A stretch of 64,000 nucleotides of DNA from Corynebacterium ulceribovis DSM 45146 (GTDB lineage Bacteria > Actinomycetota > Actinomycetes > Mycobacteriales > Mycobacteriaceae): positions 31,157-95,156 of the forward strand of contig NZ_AQUY01000001.1 of assembly GCF_000372445.1 (NCBI RefSeq), in the 5' to 3' direction. The notes beneath the pieces are model-generated. The model saw only the letters and a program-made list of their open reading frames with translations, searched no databases and had not been told where the DNA came from. The position numbers were made by a program, and so were the translations under genes. Numbering within the stretch: position 1 is the stretch's first letter; every line of letters starts with the position of its first letter. Positions 8,811 to 17,027 of this stretch are shown piece by piece.

Positions 8811-9533
8811 ATGACCGCAATGCCGGTGCCAGGGTGGTTAACAGGGCTTATTGACGATACCCGGCGCGGCGTGGTGCCGAAATCCCGTCGACACGTGGAC
8901 CTGCGCACTCGGGCAGCGAACGCGAAACAATCCGCCGTTCTGGTGCTGTTTGGTGGCGCGCCGCAAGCCGAGGACCTACCTGATGATGCCGGGGTTGTGC
9001 TGCTGCACCGACCAGCAACCATGCGGAAACACTCCGGACAGATTGCCTTCCCAGGCGGCCGGATCGATGACACTGATCCGACTCCGCAAGCCGCGGCGCT
9101 GCGCGAAGCGTGGGAAGAAACCGGTGTGGATATCACCGGGGTGGCGCCGCTGGCGACGCTGCCGCAAGTCCACATCCCGCGGACCAACCACGATGTGCAC
9201 CCAGTGCTGGCCTATTGGCAACAGCCATCGACCATCAGTGCCGTGAGCCCGCAGGAAGCGGACTGGGTGGAGAAAGTGCCGCTTCAGCTGCTGCTGGAAC
9301 CGTCGAATCGGATGATGCTCGCCGCTGGCGACTACCACGGACCGGCATTCCGGCTGGGGGATTTCGTCGTATGGGGCTTTACCGCCGCAATTTTGGACGG
9401 ACTGATCCACCAGGCAGGATGGGAACTACCCTGGAACACCGATACTCATCACGACCTGCTGGAAGTGCTGGCAGACTCGGCAAACGGTGAAGCGATGGAC
9501 CAACTACGCATCCCCGGCGTATTCAACCAATAG
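8811..9533 (+). CDS. Nudix hydrolase, CoA pyrophosphatase type
   Basis: A 240-aa Nudix protein. The CoA-family signature RKHSGQIAFPGG lies directly before the Nudix box, whose core is LREAWEETGVD, with the DDTD variant seen in NudL-like enzymes in place of the usual first Glu. The family cleaves coenzyme A to phosphopantetheine and 3',5'-ADP; specificity here is inferred. The gene begins at ATG 8811 behind AGGAAAGG, and is followed 14 bases later by the MarP-like gene. Rv3672c holds the same place in mycobacteria. A minus-orientation 11-mer copy lies near its start. Confidence 0.88.
   Translation: MTAMPVPGWLTGLIDDTRRGVVPKSRRHVDLRTRAANAKQSAVLVLFGGAPQAEDLPDDAGVVLLHRPATMRKHSGQIAFPGGRIDDTDPTPQAAALREAWEETGVDITGVAPLATLPQVHIPRTNHDVHPVLAYWQQPSTISAVSPQEADWVEKVPLQLLLEPSNRMMLAAGDYHGPAFRLGDFVVWGFTAAILDGLIHQAGWELPWNTDTHHDLLEVLADSANGEAMDQLRIPGVFNQ
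8846..8856 (-). repeat. CGTCAATAAGC dispersed 11-mer, copy 2
   Basis: Present as GCTTATTGACG near the start of the Nudix gene, read there as Leu-Ile-Asp. Confidence 0.85.
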
Positions 9534-9547
9534 GACACTAAAGCAAC

Positions 9548-10768
9548 ATGGACGGCACACTGTTCGGATTCAACATCGTTGACGCCGTGATTTTGGCGTT
9601 GCTGATAGTCTCCGCCATCGTCGGCTGGCAGCGCGGCGCACTGACCTCGTTCTTCGCGCTGATTGGTCTGGTCGCCGGCGGCATCATCGGCATCACCATC
9701 GCGCCGTACACCATGGCCATGGTCAACAGTCCGACTTGGCAACCCGTCATCGGGTTAGCTGGCGTGGCGGTACTGGCGCTTGTCGGCCATGCTGCGGCGA
9801 CGATGGCGGGGCAGTTTCTAGCGAATAAGTTCCGTTCCCCACAAGTCGTTGGGTTAGACAGTGGGCTTGGCGCCGTCCTGCAGGTAGTTGCAACCATGGT
9901 GGTGGTGTGGATGCTGACAGTACCGCTGGCCTCCACCAAACAAGGCACGCTCAATGACGCGCTGCGCGGTTCCCAAATGTTGGCGGCAACCAGCCAAGTG
10001 ATGCCTCCAATGGCGGCGCGGGTGCCGGCATATCTGGCGCAGATGCTGAACGAATCGGGCATGCCGGTGATTCCATCGCCGAATGCTACCGCCACCCAGC
10101 CGTCGGATAATCGGCCTCCGAACCCGAACTCGGTGAACTCGGCGATGGTCGAAGCGGTGCGCTCATCTGTGGTTCGGGTGCTGGGGGAAGCCCCGCAATG
10201 TGACCGGCTGCTGCAGGGGACTGGGTTTGTGGCGGCGCCAAACACCATCATCACTAATGCGCACGTGGTGGCCGGCACCGACAAGGTATCCATTGAAACT
10301 GTTGCCGGCGTCGCCGAAGCGACCGTGGTGTACTACAACCCGCAGCAAGACATTGCGGTGCTGCACTCCGAAGATTTGCCGCTGAAGCCGCTGGAGATGC
10401 CGGTGGCGCCAGTGGATCCTGGCACAGAAACAGTGGTGATGGGTTTCCCAGAATCCGGGCCGTTTTCTGCCGAAGCAGGGCGCGTGGCCAACCGTCTGAT
10501 TATCGACGGGCCGGACATTTACGGTGAAACCCGGATTGAACGCGAAGCCTACGCGGTGCGCGGCACCATCCGACAAGGCAATTCCGGTGGCCCGATGTTG
10601 GGTCTGGACGGCAAAGTGATTGGTGTGGTGTTTGGTCAGTCCATGGAGGACAACAAGATGGGCTACGTACTGACCAACAAGCAGGTGCTCGACCACCTAG
10701 ATAGCAACCTGCCGTACTGGAAGACTGCGACGGAGCCTCGGGGTACCGCGAGTTGTGTCGCGCGCTAA
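9548..10768 (+). CDS. MarP-like membrane serine protease
   Basis: A 406-aa protein with an N-terminal CvpA-type domain of four membrane segments (about residues 1-130) and an extracytoplasmic chymotrypsin-like protease domain. The triad is visible as His239 (NAHVV), Asp268 (QDIAVL) and Ser346 (GNSGGPM). In M. tuberculosis the ortholog MarP (Rv3671c) is needed for pH homeostasis under acid and oxidative stress and cleaves cell-wall enzymes; the same role is inferred here. Two cysteines (CDRL and the C-terminal SCVAR) may form the disulfide known from MarP. It shares a CTAA stop overlap with the convergent hydrolase gene. Confidence 0.92.
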   Translation: MDGTLFGFNIVDAVILALLIVSAIVGWQRGALTSFFALIGLVAGGIIGITIAPYTMAMVNSPTWQPVIGLAGVAVLALVGHAAATMAGQFLANKFRSPQVVGLDSGLGAVLQVVATMVVVWMLTVPLASTKQGTLNDALRGSQMLAATSQVMPPMAARVPAYLAQMLNESGMPVIPSPNATATQPSDNRPPNPNSVNSAMVEAVRSSVVRVLGEAPQCDRLLQGTGFVAAPNTIITNAHVVAGTDKVSIETVAGVAEATVVYYNPQQDIAVLHSEDLPLKPLEMPVAPVDPGTETVVMGFPESGPFSAEAGRVANRLIIDGPDIYGETRIEREAYAVRGTIRQGNSGGPMLGLDGKVIGVVFGQSMEDNKMGYVLTNKQVLDHLDSNLPYWKTATEPRGTASCVAR

Positions 10769-11457
10769 TGCGACAGTTGCGCCGCGGGTGAGCGGCGCAC
10801 CAAATCGTCAATAAGCACGGATGGGGCAGGTGGCAGCGACCGTACTAACTGGCGGCCCTGACGGGATAGTCGCAGCCAGCGGACGTACCGTGCGGCGCCG
10901 TCGACGGGGGACAGGGGGTCCGGTAGCTGGGCGCGGAGGTCGGATACCCGCGGCCACAGCAGGGGGTTAGGCAGCTGCGTGACGACGCCGTGGGCACGGA
11001 CATCGAGTGGCAATTTGGCGGCAAGATAGCGCACCAACATGTCGGAAAACCGCGGGCGGGAATGTGGCTGAAGCTGCGGGAACGTGTTCTCGCGGGCCAA
11101 GCCCAAGACGGTGGCGGGGGCACCGAACGCGCGGATGATGCCTTGGATATCGCTTGCGGCGGTGGGGATGTCGTAGCCGGAAGGCGGTCGGTCGCTGCCG
11201 CCGTGGCCACGCAGATCAACCGCAACGGTGAAGTAGCCGGCGGCGGCAAGAGCGGATTGACCGGCGTGCCAATCGTCGCTGGAGCCACCTGCGTCATGGA
11301 TGAGTAGCAGGAAGGGGGCGGTATCGGCATCGCCCCGTCCGGCGATGGTGAGGCGGAGGCGGATGCCGCGGGTATCCAAAAACAACTCCCGCCACGGACT
11401 CGGCTCAACAGGTGAGGAGTCACGTGGCGGAAGGGGCGTTGGGGGAGAAAAAGCCAA
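10765..11457 (-). CDS. Alpha/beta-hydrolase-fold protein, probably catalytically degenerate
   Basis: About 230 residues with the N-terminal half of an alpha/beta hydrolase (LLLIHDAGGSSDDWHAG, VAVDLRGHGGSDRPPSGYD) related by position to Rv3670/EphE-type proteins. Where the nucleophile elbow (G-x-S/D-x-G) should stand, the chain reads TVLGLARENTF, and no clear catalytic His follows, so an internal segment seems lost. The start is uncertain: I use TTG at 11457; the frame is open to ATG 11583, which would overlap the holin-like gene by 95 bases. It ends in the CTAA overlap with the MarP-like gene. Confidence 0.7.
   Translation of the reverse strand: MAFSPPTPLPPRDSSPVEPSPWRELFLDTRGIRLRLTIAGRGDADTAPFLLLIHDAGGSSDDWHAGQSALAAAGYFTVAVDLRGHGGSDRPPSGYDIPTAASDIQGIIRAFGAPATVLGLARENTFPQLQPHSRPRFSDMLVRYLAAKLPLDVRAHGVVTQLPNPLLWPRVSDLRAQLPDPLSPVDGAARYVRWLRLSRQGRQLVRSLPPAPSVLIDDLVRRSPAAQLSH
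10806..10816 (+). repeat. CGTCAATAAGC dispersed 11-mer, copy 3
   Basis: Lies in the 3' part of the hydrolase gene, antisense to it, where the gene reads Leu-Ile-Asp-Asp. Confidence 0.85.
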
Positions 11458-11488
11458 CTGTCCAGAACTGTCTGAAACTGCCAGGGTG

Positions 11489-12010
11489 CTAGGTGAACAT
11501 GCCGGAGTTGTTCGCGCGGGCTTGTGCCTGACGCTGCGCAGACGACCCCGGTACCACCTCGGATAGGCGGTTGACCGACTCAATGGTTGCCTCCGGCGCC
11601 TTGACCTTCTTCACTCGCTGCAGACCAACGAATGCCAGCGCGCCTGCTAGCAGCAGCATGAAGACGAAGACGATGAGGAAGGCAGCCCAGCGTGGCAGCC
11701 ACTCGGCCAACAGCTCCGCGGCGAAGAAGAAGAAAAAGAAGGAGCTGTACAGGGCAATGACACCGGCAACAGCGAAGAGGCCGCCGCCGATAGCACCCTG
11801 CTTGGCGGACTTAGTGATTTCGGCCTTCGCTAGTTCAACTTCAGCGCGGACCAGGCTGGAAATCTGGGAGGTGGCGTCGCTGACCAAGGTGCCCAGGCTG
11901 GCTTCGCCTGGTGCGTGGGTGTCGACGTTTTTCAGCGGGATGGAGTTCACCTTCGGGCTGAATGCATCTGCGCCGGTTGTGTACATGCCCTTTGGCTTTT
12001 CGGTGCTCAA
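11489..12010 (-). CDS. Phage-holin-superfamily (actinobacterial) membrane protein
   Basis: A 173-aa protein with a cytoplasmic N-terminal part containing an amphipathic helix (ISSLVRAEVELAKAEI), two membrane segments (the first with a run of six Phe) and a charged tail. This is the pattern of the Phage_holin_3_6 family, common in actinobacteria and not phage-derived. A strong AGGAGG seven bases before TTG 12010 decides the start; the ATG at 12049 further upstream would put that site inside the gene. It lies upstream of the hydrolase gene on the same strand, as Rv3669 lies by Rv3670. Function unknown. Confidence 0.83.
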   Translation of the reverse strand: MSTEKPKGMYTTGADAFSPKVNSIPLKNVDTHAPGEASLGTLVSDATSQISSLVRAEVELAKAEITKSAKQGAIGGGLFAVAGVIALYSSFFFFFFAAELLAEWLPRWAAFLIVFVFMLLLAGALAFVGLQRVKKVKAPEATIESVNRLSEVVPGSSAQRQAQARANNSGMFT

Positions 12011-12087
12011 AACTAGTCCTCCTGCGTGTGAATCACGATTACCTGCCATGTTGCCACGAAATCAGCTTATGTGTGCAAGATGTAAGA

Positions 12088-12885
12088 ATGACAAACCCAC
12101 TGGAAACAGATCCATTAGCCCCACTTGAGGAACTCGATGGAGTGCTGCCAGCGGCGCAGGCTGCTGCAGATGACATTAGCGCAGTCCACCGCCATCGCGT
12201 TAACCTGCGCAAACATGGCATGACTGGTGCCGAGTCTGTGCTGCGCGGTGCTCGCTCCTCCGCGGTGCTCTCCGGCGGCACAGCTGCACTGGCCAGTGAC
12301 GGGGAAATTTCTGACCCGGTACTCGCACAATCCCTGCGCGTCTACGACCTGTTGGCGCCGGAAGTCGTTGGCGAAACGGTCCGCACCTGGAACCGAGCAC
12401 CGCTGCAGGTGCTAGCGAAATTGGCGACGGTATGCGCCCCAGAAGCCCCCGACGCCGGCCGCCCGCAACAGCGCCCCAACCTGCCAGTTGGACTTATTGA
12501 CGAGCGCTTGCACCTGCTCGCCCGGATGGTGACGACCTCCAAAGTCCATGGCGCCATCCTGGCCGGTGTGGTGCATGGTGAACTGCTGACGCTTGCCCCG
12601 TTTGGTGGCGGATCAAACCCGGCACTGCAACCAGGAACTGTCGTGGACGACGGGATGGTTGCCCGGGCGGCATCTCGGCTGGTGCTGCTGTCGAGTGGCG
12701 TGGACCCGCGCGGCCTCGCGGTGCCGGAGGTGTGGTGGTCTCGGAACCCAGCGAAGTATCAGGAGCTGGCCGCGGGGTTCCGTGATGGCGGTGCTGACGG
12801 GGTGCGGCAGTGGCTACTCTTCCACCTGCAGGGGCTGAGTGAGGGCGCCCGGGAAGCACGGTCCATTGCCGATGCTGCCGGCTAG
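12088..12885 (+). CDS. Conserved actinobacterial protein (Rv3662c-like)
   Basis: A 265-aa soluble protein that I recognise only by position and general pattern as the Rv3662c group. Visible elements: an N-terminal helix with HRHRVNLRKHG, a SVLRGARSSAVLSGG segment, an all-helical middle, and a C-terminal part with WWSRNPAKYQELAAG. There is no recognisable catalytic or binding motif, and no signal or membrane segment. The start at ATG 12088 follows the divergent holin-like gene by about 80 bases. It ends convergent with the SerB-like gene. Confidence 0.8.
   Translation: MTNPLETDPLAPLEELDGVLPAAQAAADDISAVHRHRVNLRKHGMTGAESVLRGARSSAVLSGGTAALASDGEISDPVLAQSLRVYDLLAPEVVGETVRTWNRAPLQVLAKLATVCAPEAPDAGRPQQRPNLPVGLIDERLHLLARMVTTSKVHGAILAGVVHGELLTLAPFGGGSNPALQPGTVVDDGMVARAASRLVLLSSGVDPRGLAVPEVWWSRNPAKYQELAAGFRDGGADGVRQWLLFHLQGLSEGAREARSIADAAG
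12492..12502 (-). repeat. Single-mismatch copy of the CGTCAATAAGC 11-mer
   Basis: ACTTATTGACG differs from GCTTATTGACG at one end base. It is read in the host gene as Leu-Ile-Asp-Glu. Confidence 0.55.
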
Positions 12886-12904
12886 TTAGCTGCGCTCTTT
12901 CACC

Positions 12905-12930
12905 GCGTTCGTTAACCGTGTTCGTTAACC
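12905..12930. repeat. 13-bp tandem duplication spanning the serB-like stop codon
   Basis: GCGTTCGTTAACC is followed directly by GTGTTCGTTAACC, one mismatch. The second copy contains the minus-strand TAA stop of the SerB-like gene. Confidence 0.8.
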
Positions 12931-13776
12931 GCGACGGAGCAGGTGTTGTTGGCGTTTGCGCCGGGCACGCCTGCGTGACCAGCGGCGCTGCTCCTTCACA
13001 CCGCGACGCACTGCCAGCGACATTGAGATAGCGATAATGCCAAGCACAATAATTCCGCCGGCGATGCCGGTGCGTGTTGACGTGCGTTCAAAAAGCGGCA
13101 CCGGGTTATCGAAGACGCGGATATCCCACTCGTTTTCTTGGGCTGCTTCCCGCAGCTGCTTATCCGGGTTGACCGCCACCGGAGAACCGACGGCTTGGAG
13201 CATTGGCAGGTCGACAATGGAATCGGAGTAGGCGTAGGACTGCTCGAGATCAATGTTGAGCGCTTGGGCAAGTTTGCGCATTTGGCGAGCTTTTTCCTCG
13301 CCCTTGTTGTAGAGCGTGATGTTGCCGGTGTATTTCCCGTCGACTATTTCCATTTCGGTAGCAATAGTCGTCGATACGCCCAACACATGGGCAATGGGCT
13401 CGACGAACTCTACCGACGACGCCGACACAATGACGACGTCGTGGCCAAGTCCCTTATGCCAATCGATGAGGCGTTGCGCTTCGGCGTAAACCAGCGGAGT
13501 GATGACTTTGGTCATGGATTCGGCGATGATGCGGCGAATGTCGGCGACTGGCCAGCCCGCGATGATTTCCAGGAACTGGTTTTTGGTGTCGTCGATGCCT
13601 TCGTCGTCATGGCCGACCTGCATGTACATCACCTTGGAAATAATGAGACGCACCATTTGACCAGGGGTGATGAACCCTTCGTCCATGAAAGACTGACTAA
13701 ACGCGTGTACCGAAGATGTCGCAATGATCGTCTTATCAAGGTCGAAGAATGCTGCGATTCGCCTTGAAGTAGTCAC
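12925..13776 (-). CDS. SerB-like HAD-IB phosphatase with C-terminal membrane anchor
   Basis: A 283-aa protein of haloacid dehalogenase subfamily IB. Motif I is FFDLDKTII near residue 10, motif II lies around VIVSASS, and motif IV is YSDSIVDLPML. After the phosphatase domain comes one membrane segment (about residues 237-257) and a very basic tail. It is annotated as phosphoserine phosphatase in relatives (Rv3661, cg0360), but the anchor and divergence make the substrate uncertain. It lies downstream of the 6C RNA locus, as in M. tuberculosis. Confidence 0.88.
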   Translation of the reverse strand: MTTSRRIAAFFDLDKTIIATSSVHAFSQSFMDEGFITPGQMVRLIISKVMYMQVGHDDEGIDDTKNQFLEIIAGWPVADIRRIIAESMTKVITPLVYAEAQRLIDWHKGLGHDVVIVSASSVEFVEPIAHVLGVSTTIATEMEIVDGKYTGNITLYNKGEEKARQMRKLAQALNIDLEQSYAYSDSIVDLPMLQAVGSPVAVNPDKQLREAAQENEWDIRVFDNPVPLFERTSTRTGIAGGIIVLGIIAISMSLAVRRGVKEQRRWSRRRARRKRQQHLLRRG

Positions 13777-13879
13777 GAGAACAGCTTAGCGGCACCGCCT
13801 TTGCGTGGCCTATAAGAATCCTGGCGAAAGTTAAGTTTTACCCCTTGCTGAAATGTGGGGTACGTGGAATACTCAAAAC

Positions 13880-13996
13880 AGCCTGGCCCCCCAGAAATGG
13901 TTGCGCGGCCGGCGGCCCGGCCAATCCCCCCCCTCGGCCGGGTTTTGTACGGCCCGCATCATCCCCCCCCCGATGCGGGCCGTCTCTAATTTTTGC
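13880..13996 (+). ncRNA. 6C small RNA
   Basis: Two adjacent hairpins with runs of C in their loops define the actinobacterial 6C RNA (B11 in M. tuberculosis). Hairpin 1 pairs CCCGGCC (13916-13922) with GGCCGGG (13936-13942) around a loop with eight C and is followed by TTTT. Hairpin 2 pairs ACGGCCCGCATC (13949-13960) perfectly with GATGCGGGCCGT (13972-13983) around a loop with nine C, followed by a T-run that serves as terminator. It lies between the serB-like and ssd genes, the same place as in M. tuberculosis. The 5' end is a guess. In C. glutamicum 6C is linked to cell division and the SOS response. Confidence 0.88.
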
Positions 13997-14016
13997 TACC
14001 TGAACTGGCGTTTTGC

Positions 14017-14544
14017 TTAGGGGTAAAGACCAAACGCCTCGACCATGGCTTCTTCCGAACCCAGCCGTGGACCGAGCAGGTAAAGCACATAAATGAAGGT
14101 CGCGAAGATAATGCAGGACCAGCGCCAAAACCGTTCCCACGGCAGCTTCGATGCCAAGAGAGCACCAATGGCTGCGCCCGCAGTATTCAGAATGAGGTCG
14201 TCGGTGTCAGAAATGCCGAGGGCGAAGAGAAACTGCACAGTTTCAATGGCCAAGGACAGCGCAAAGCCCAGAAAGATGGTGCGCCTGACGCTGCCGATGA
14301 GCTGGTAAGCGAGTAGCCCCAGCGGCACAAACAGCACCATGTTTCCCACCGCGTTGAACAGCGGCCCGAACCAGCTGGAAGCACCGATGAAGTCGTTAAA
14401 GGGTACTAGCTGGAGTTCGCGCACATGATGAGCATCTTTGCGCCACAGATGCCCGATGACGAAGTAGCCTTTGAGCAGGGTCAACAAGAGGATGACAGGA
14501 AGGTAGTAAACCAGTGCACTTAGGCGAACTTTGAGAGGCTGCAT
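14017..14544 (-). CDS. VanZ-like membrane protein
   Basis: A 175-aa integral membrane protein of the VanZ family. Typical elements are the LVPFNDFIG loop, the GNMVLFVPLGLLAYQL helix, IETVQFLFALGISDTDDLILN and a final hydrophobic helix; about five membrane segments in all. VanZ proteins give low-level teicoplanin resistance in enterococci, but the chromosomal relatives have no proven role. It stands alone between the 6C RNA and ssd, and is divergent from ssd. Confidence 0.87.
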   Translation of the reverse strand: MQPLKVRLSALVYYLPVILLLTLLKGYFVIGHLWRKDAHHVRELQLVPFNDFIGASSWFGPLFNAVGNMVLFVPLGLLAYQLIGSVRRTIFLGFALSLAIETVQFLFALGISDTDDLILNTAGAAIGALLASKLPWERFWRWSCIIFATFIYVLYLLGPRLGSEEAMVEAFGLYP

Positions 14545-14671
14545 AGTGCAAGCCTAGTGGGACTGCGGCGGTGCCAGTCGCGTGAGCGGGGTAGTTATCC
14601 ACGGTTTTCGCCGGTAGTGGAGTTATCCACAGTGGCTCTCCGAATCGGGGTTTGGCCGCGCCGGATCGCTT

Positions 14672-14682
14672 CGTCAATAAGC
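14672..14682 (+). repeat. CGTCAATAAGC dispersed 11-mer, copy 4
   Basis: Intergenic copy, ending 12 bases before the ssd start codon. Confidence 0.85.
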
Positions 14683-14694
14683 AACACTGGCGCC

Positions 14695-15789
14695 ATGACC
14701 GCACAACGCCACACCATTCTGCTCCTGATTGAAGACCCAGACCTCTCCGAAGACTGCGCGCACATCGCTGCTGCCGCAGGCTATTCGACGACTCGGGCCG
14801 AGCCGGACACCCCAAGCCAACTGGACTGGCGTCACGCGAACGCGGTTCTTGTGGATCCTGGGGCGCTGGCGCTGCTGCCGCGTGCGACACTACCGCGGCG
14901 TGACCGCGTATGGCTGGTGCATGGCGTCACTCAGGAACCGGATTGGCCAGCGGCGATGCGTCTGGGGTGTGCCGGTGGCTGGGTGCTGCCAACAGAAGCC
15001 GGTGACTTGGTGGAACAGTTGGGGCGGCCGGGTGCAGTGGCGCTCGGGGACGGGCACATTATCGGTGTGAGTCCGGGGTCCGGCGGTGTCGGTGCCAGCA
15101 CGCTGGCATGTGCAGTGGCGGCCGCTGTGCCGGGGCAGCGGCTGCTCATTGAAGCAGATTGGCTCGGGCCTGGCCTTGACTTGGTGCTCGGTGCGGAGCA
15201 ACAGCCGGGGTTGCGCTGGGCAGACTTGTCGCTGACCGGTGGGCATATTGACGCCGAGGATGTGCTCGCCGCGGTGCCGCAGTCCGCCGGTGGGTTGCCA
15301 GTTTTGGCGACCGGGCGGACTCGGCAGCAGGCGCCGACGCGGATTGAACCGGCCGCGCTAGATACCGTGGCGTCGTCAGTGGCTGCGGCTGGTGCAGTGG
15401 CGGTGATTGATTTTCCGCGTGGTGGGCAGCTTGGAATGAGCACGGGTGCAGAACACGGTGTGGCTAATGGTGCGGGCCTGGACTGCCTGCGGTCGTCGAG
15501 CCTGCATGCGGTGGTGGTCCAAGCGACGGTAGCGGGGGTCGCTGCGGCGGCGAATGCGGCATCCGCGCTGCGTGCGGCAGGTGCGGATCCAGTGGCAGTG
15601 CTTCGTGGGCCAGCTCCCAGTGGCATTAACTGGGCCGACATTGAAGCAGCCACCGGCATGGTGGTCATTGCGGACCTGCCTACCGTGCGTGGGCTGGCGA
15701 ATAAATCCGAGCTCGACGGACTGGAACCGACGACTAAAGGGCTGTCGCGGGTGGCCGAGGTGCTGCTGACGGAAGCGGGCGTGGCATGA
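14695..15789 (+). CDS. ssd: Septum-site-determining/CpaE-like ATPase of the Tad locus
   Basis: A 364-aa MinD/ParA-superfamily protein of the Ssd (Rv3660c, cg0364) group. The N-terminal third looks like a receiver-type domain without the usual catalytic Asp set; the C-terminal part has the deviant Walker A SGGVGAST. Such CpaE/Ssd proteins place Tad machinery or septa; overproduction of Ssd blocks division in mycobacteria. It heads the Tad cluster and overlaps tadA by four bases (ATGA). I chose ATG 14695; the frame extends upstream to 14557 but those residues look non-coding. Confidence 0.85.
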   Translation: MTAQRHTILLLIEDPDLSEDCAHIAAAAGYSTTRAEPDTPSQLDWRHANAVLVDPGALALLPRATLPRRDRVWLVHGVTQEPDWPAAMRLGCAGGWVLPTEAGDLVEQLGRPGAVALGDGHIIGVSPGSGGVGASTLACAVAAAVPGQRLLIEADWLGPGLDLVLGAEQQPGLRWADLSLTGGHIDAEDVLAAVPQSAGGLPVLATGRTRQQAPTRIEPAALDTVASSVAAAGAVAVIDFPRGGQLGMSTGAEHGVANGAGLDCLRSSSLHAVVVQATVAGVAAAANAASALRAAGADPVAVLRGPAPSGINWADIEAATGMVVIADLPTVRGLANKSELDGLEPTTKGLSRVAEVLLTEAGVA

Positions 15790-17027
15790 GCGCAGCAGTC
15801 AAGAGCGAAGCGAACCAAGAGCTGCTGGACCGAGTGCGACGCCGCCTCGCCCAGCGCAGTGACGGCGGGGCAAGCGGAACTGCCCACGGGACAGCAGGCA
15901 GCTTGAGTGCCGCTGAACTTGCTGACGCTGTGCGCCAAGAAACCGGTGGCGTCATATCCGACGTGGACCTTTTGGTCATGCTCAAAGAACTGCGCCAAGA
16001 CCTCGCCGGAGCGGGCATTTTGGACCCGCTGCTGCGGATGGAACGCGTTACTGATGTGCTGGTCACTGCGCCAGACAAAGTGTGGTTCGACCGCGGAAAC
16101 GGGCTGGAGCTATCCGCCGTCCAGTTTGCTGACGACGAGGCGGTCCGGCGACTTGCCGTTCGTCTGGCCGCCAGCTGTGGCCGCCGCCTTGATGACGCGC
16201 AGCCCTACACAGATGGCTTCCTGCCGGTTGGGGCGATTCGCGCCGGGCACAGCGTGCGGGTGCATGCGTTGCTGGCGCCGCCCGCGGGGGCGCACTGCCA
16301 AATCAGTCTGCGGGTATTGCACCAAGCGACCACCACATTGCCGGACCTCGTTGCCAATGGCTCTGTGCCCGCCGATATTGCGGAAACGCTGCGCCAAATC
16401 GTCAATAAGCCATTGTCTTTCCTGGTCACGGGCGGAACCGGAACGGGGAAGACAACGCTACTGTCGGCGCTGCTCGGGGAAGTACCAGCGACAGAACGGT
16501 TGATTTGTATTGAAGACACCGCGGAGTTGGAGCCGCAGCACCCGCATGTGGTGAAGCTGGTGTCGCGGCCGGCGAATGTGGAAGGTGCTGGTCAGATTAC
16601 GCAGCAGGATTTGCTGCGGCAGGCACTGCGAATGCGGCCGGACCGCATCATCGTCGGGGAGATTCGAGGGGCGGAAGTGTCGGATTTGTTGGCGGCGCTG
16701 AACACCGGGCATGACGGTGGCGCCGGGACAATTCACGCCAATTCACCTGCGGAGATCCCGGCGCGGATGGAGGCGCTTGGGGCGATGGCGAATATGGACC
16801 GGGCGAGTGTGCATGCACAGCTCGCAGCAGCAGTGAACGTGGTTCTGTCAATGGAACGGCGCGCGGGGCGACGAAGGCTCGCGGCGATTGGGGTGCTGCA
16901 TGGGCGGCCGGTCGAGGTGGCGCAGGTATGGACTGCTGATGGCGGCCGGACCGCGCAGTGGCCGCGGTTGATGGCGCTGCTTGGTGACGATGGGCAGTCG
17001 GCTGATCGTGGGGGAGTGCGACCATGA
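15786..17027 (+). CDS. tadA: TadA/CpaF-type secretion ATPase
   Basis: The 413-aa motor of the Tad pilus, a hexameric type II/IV secretion ATPase. Walker A is [16 protein letters not shown], followed by the Asp box (CIEDTAEL), Walker B ([14 protein letters not shown]) and the His box ([13 protein letters not shown]). The N-terminal domain of about 130 residues is typical of CpaF. Four-base overlaps with ssd before and tadB after it indicate one transcript. One 11-mer copy lies about 45 bases before the Walker A codons. Confidence 0.92.
   Translation: MSAAVKSEANQELLDRVRRRLAQRSDGGASGTAHGTAGSLSAAELADAVRQETGGVISDVDLLVMLKELRQDLAGAGILDPLLRMERVTDVLVTAPDKVWFDRGNGLELSAVQFADDEAVRRLAVRLAASCGRRLDDAQPYTDGFLPVGAIRAGHSVRVHALLAPPAGAHCQISLRVLHQATTTLPDLVANGSVPADIAETLRQIVNKPLSFLVTGGTGTGKTTLLSALLGEVPATERLICIEDTAELEPQHPHVVKLVSRPANVEGAGQITQQDLLRQALRMRPDRIIVGEIRGAEVSDLLAALNTGHDGGAGTIHANSPAEIPARMEALGAMANMDRASVHAQLAAAVNVVLSMERRAGRRRLAAIGVLHGRPVEVAQVWTADGGRTAQWPRLMALLGDDGQSADRGGVRP
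16400..16410 (+). repeat. CGTCAATAAGC dispersed 11-mer, copy 5
   Basis: Inside tadA, read as Val-Asn-Lys. Confidence 0.85.

Noticed and set aside
11489..12010. Prophage remnant suggested by the holin-like gene
   Set aside because: The family is a normal chromosomal one in actinobacteria and no other phage gene is present.
14931..15998. 355-aa minus-strand ORF opposite ssd and tadA
   Set aside because: A/S/P-rich antisense shadow over two overlapping real genes.
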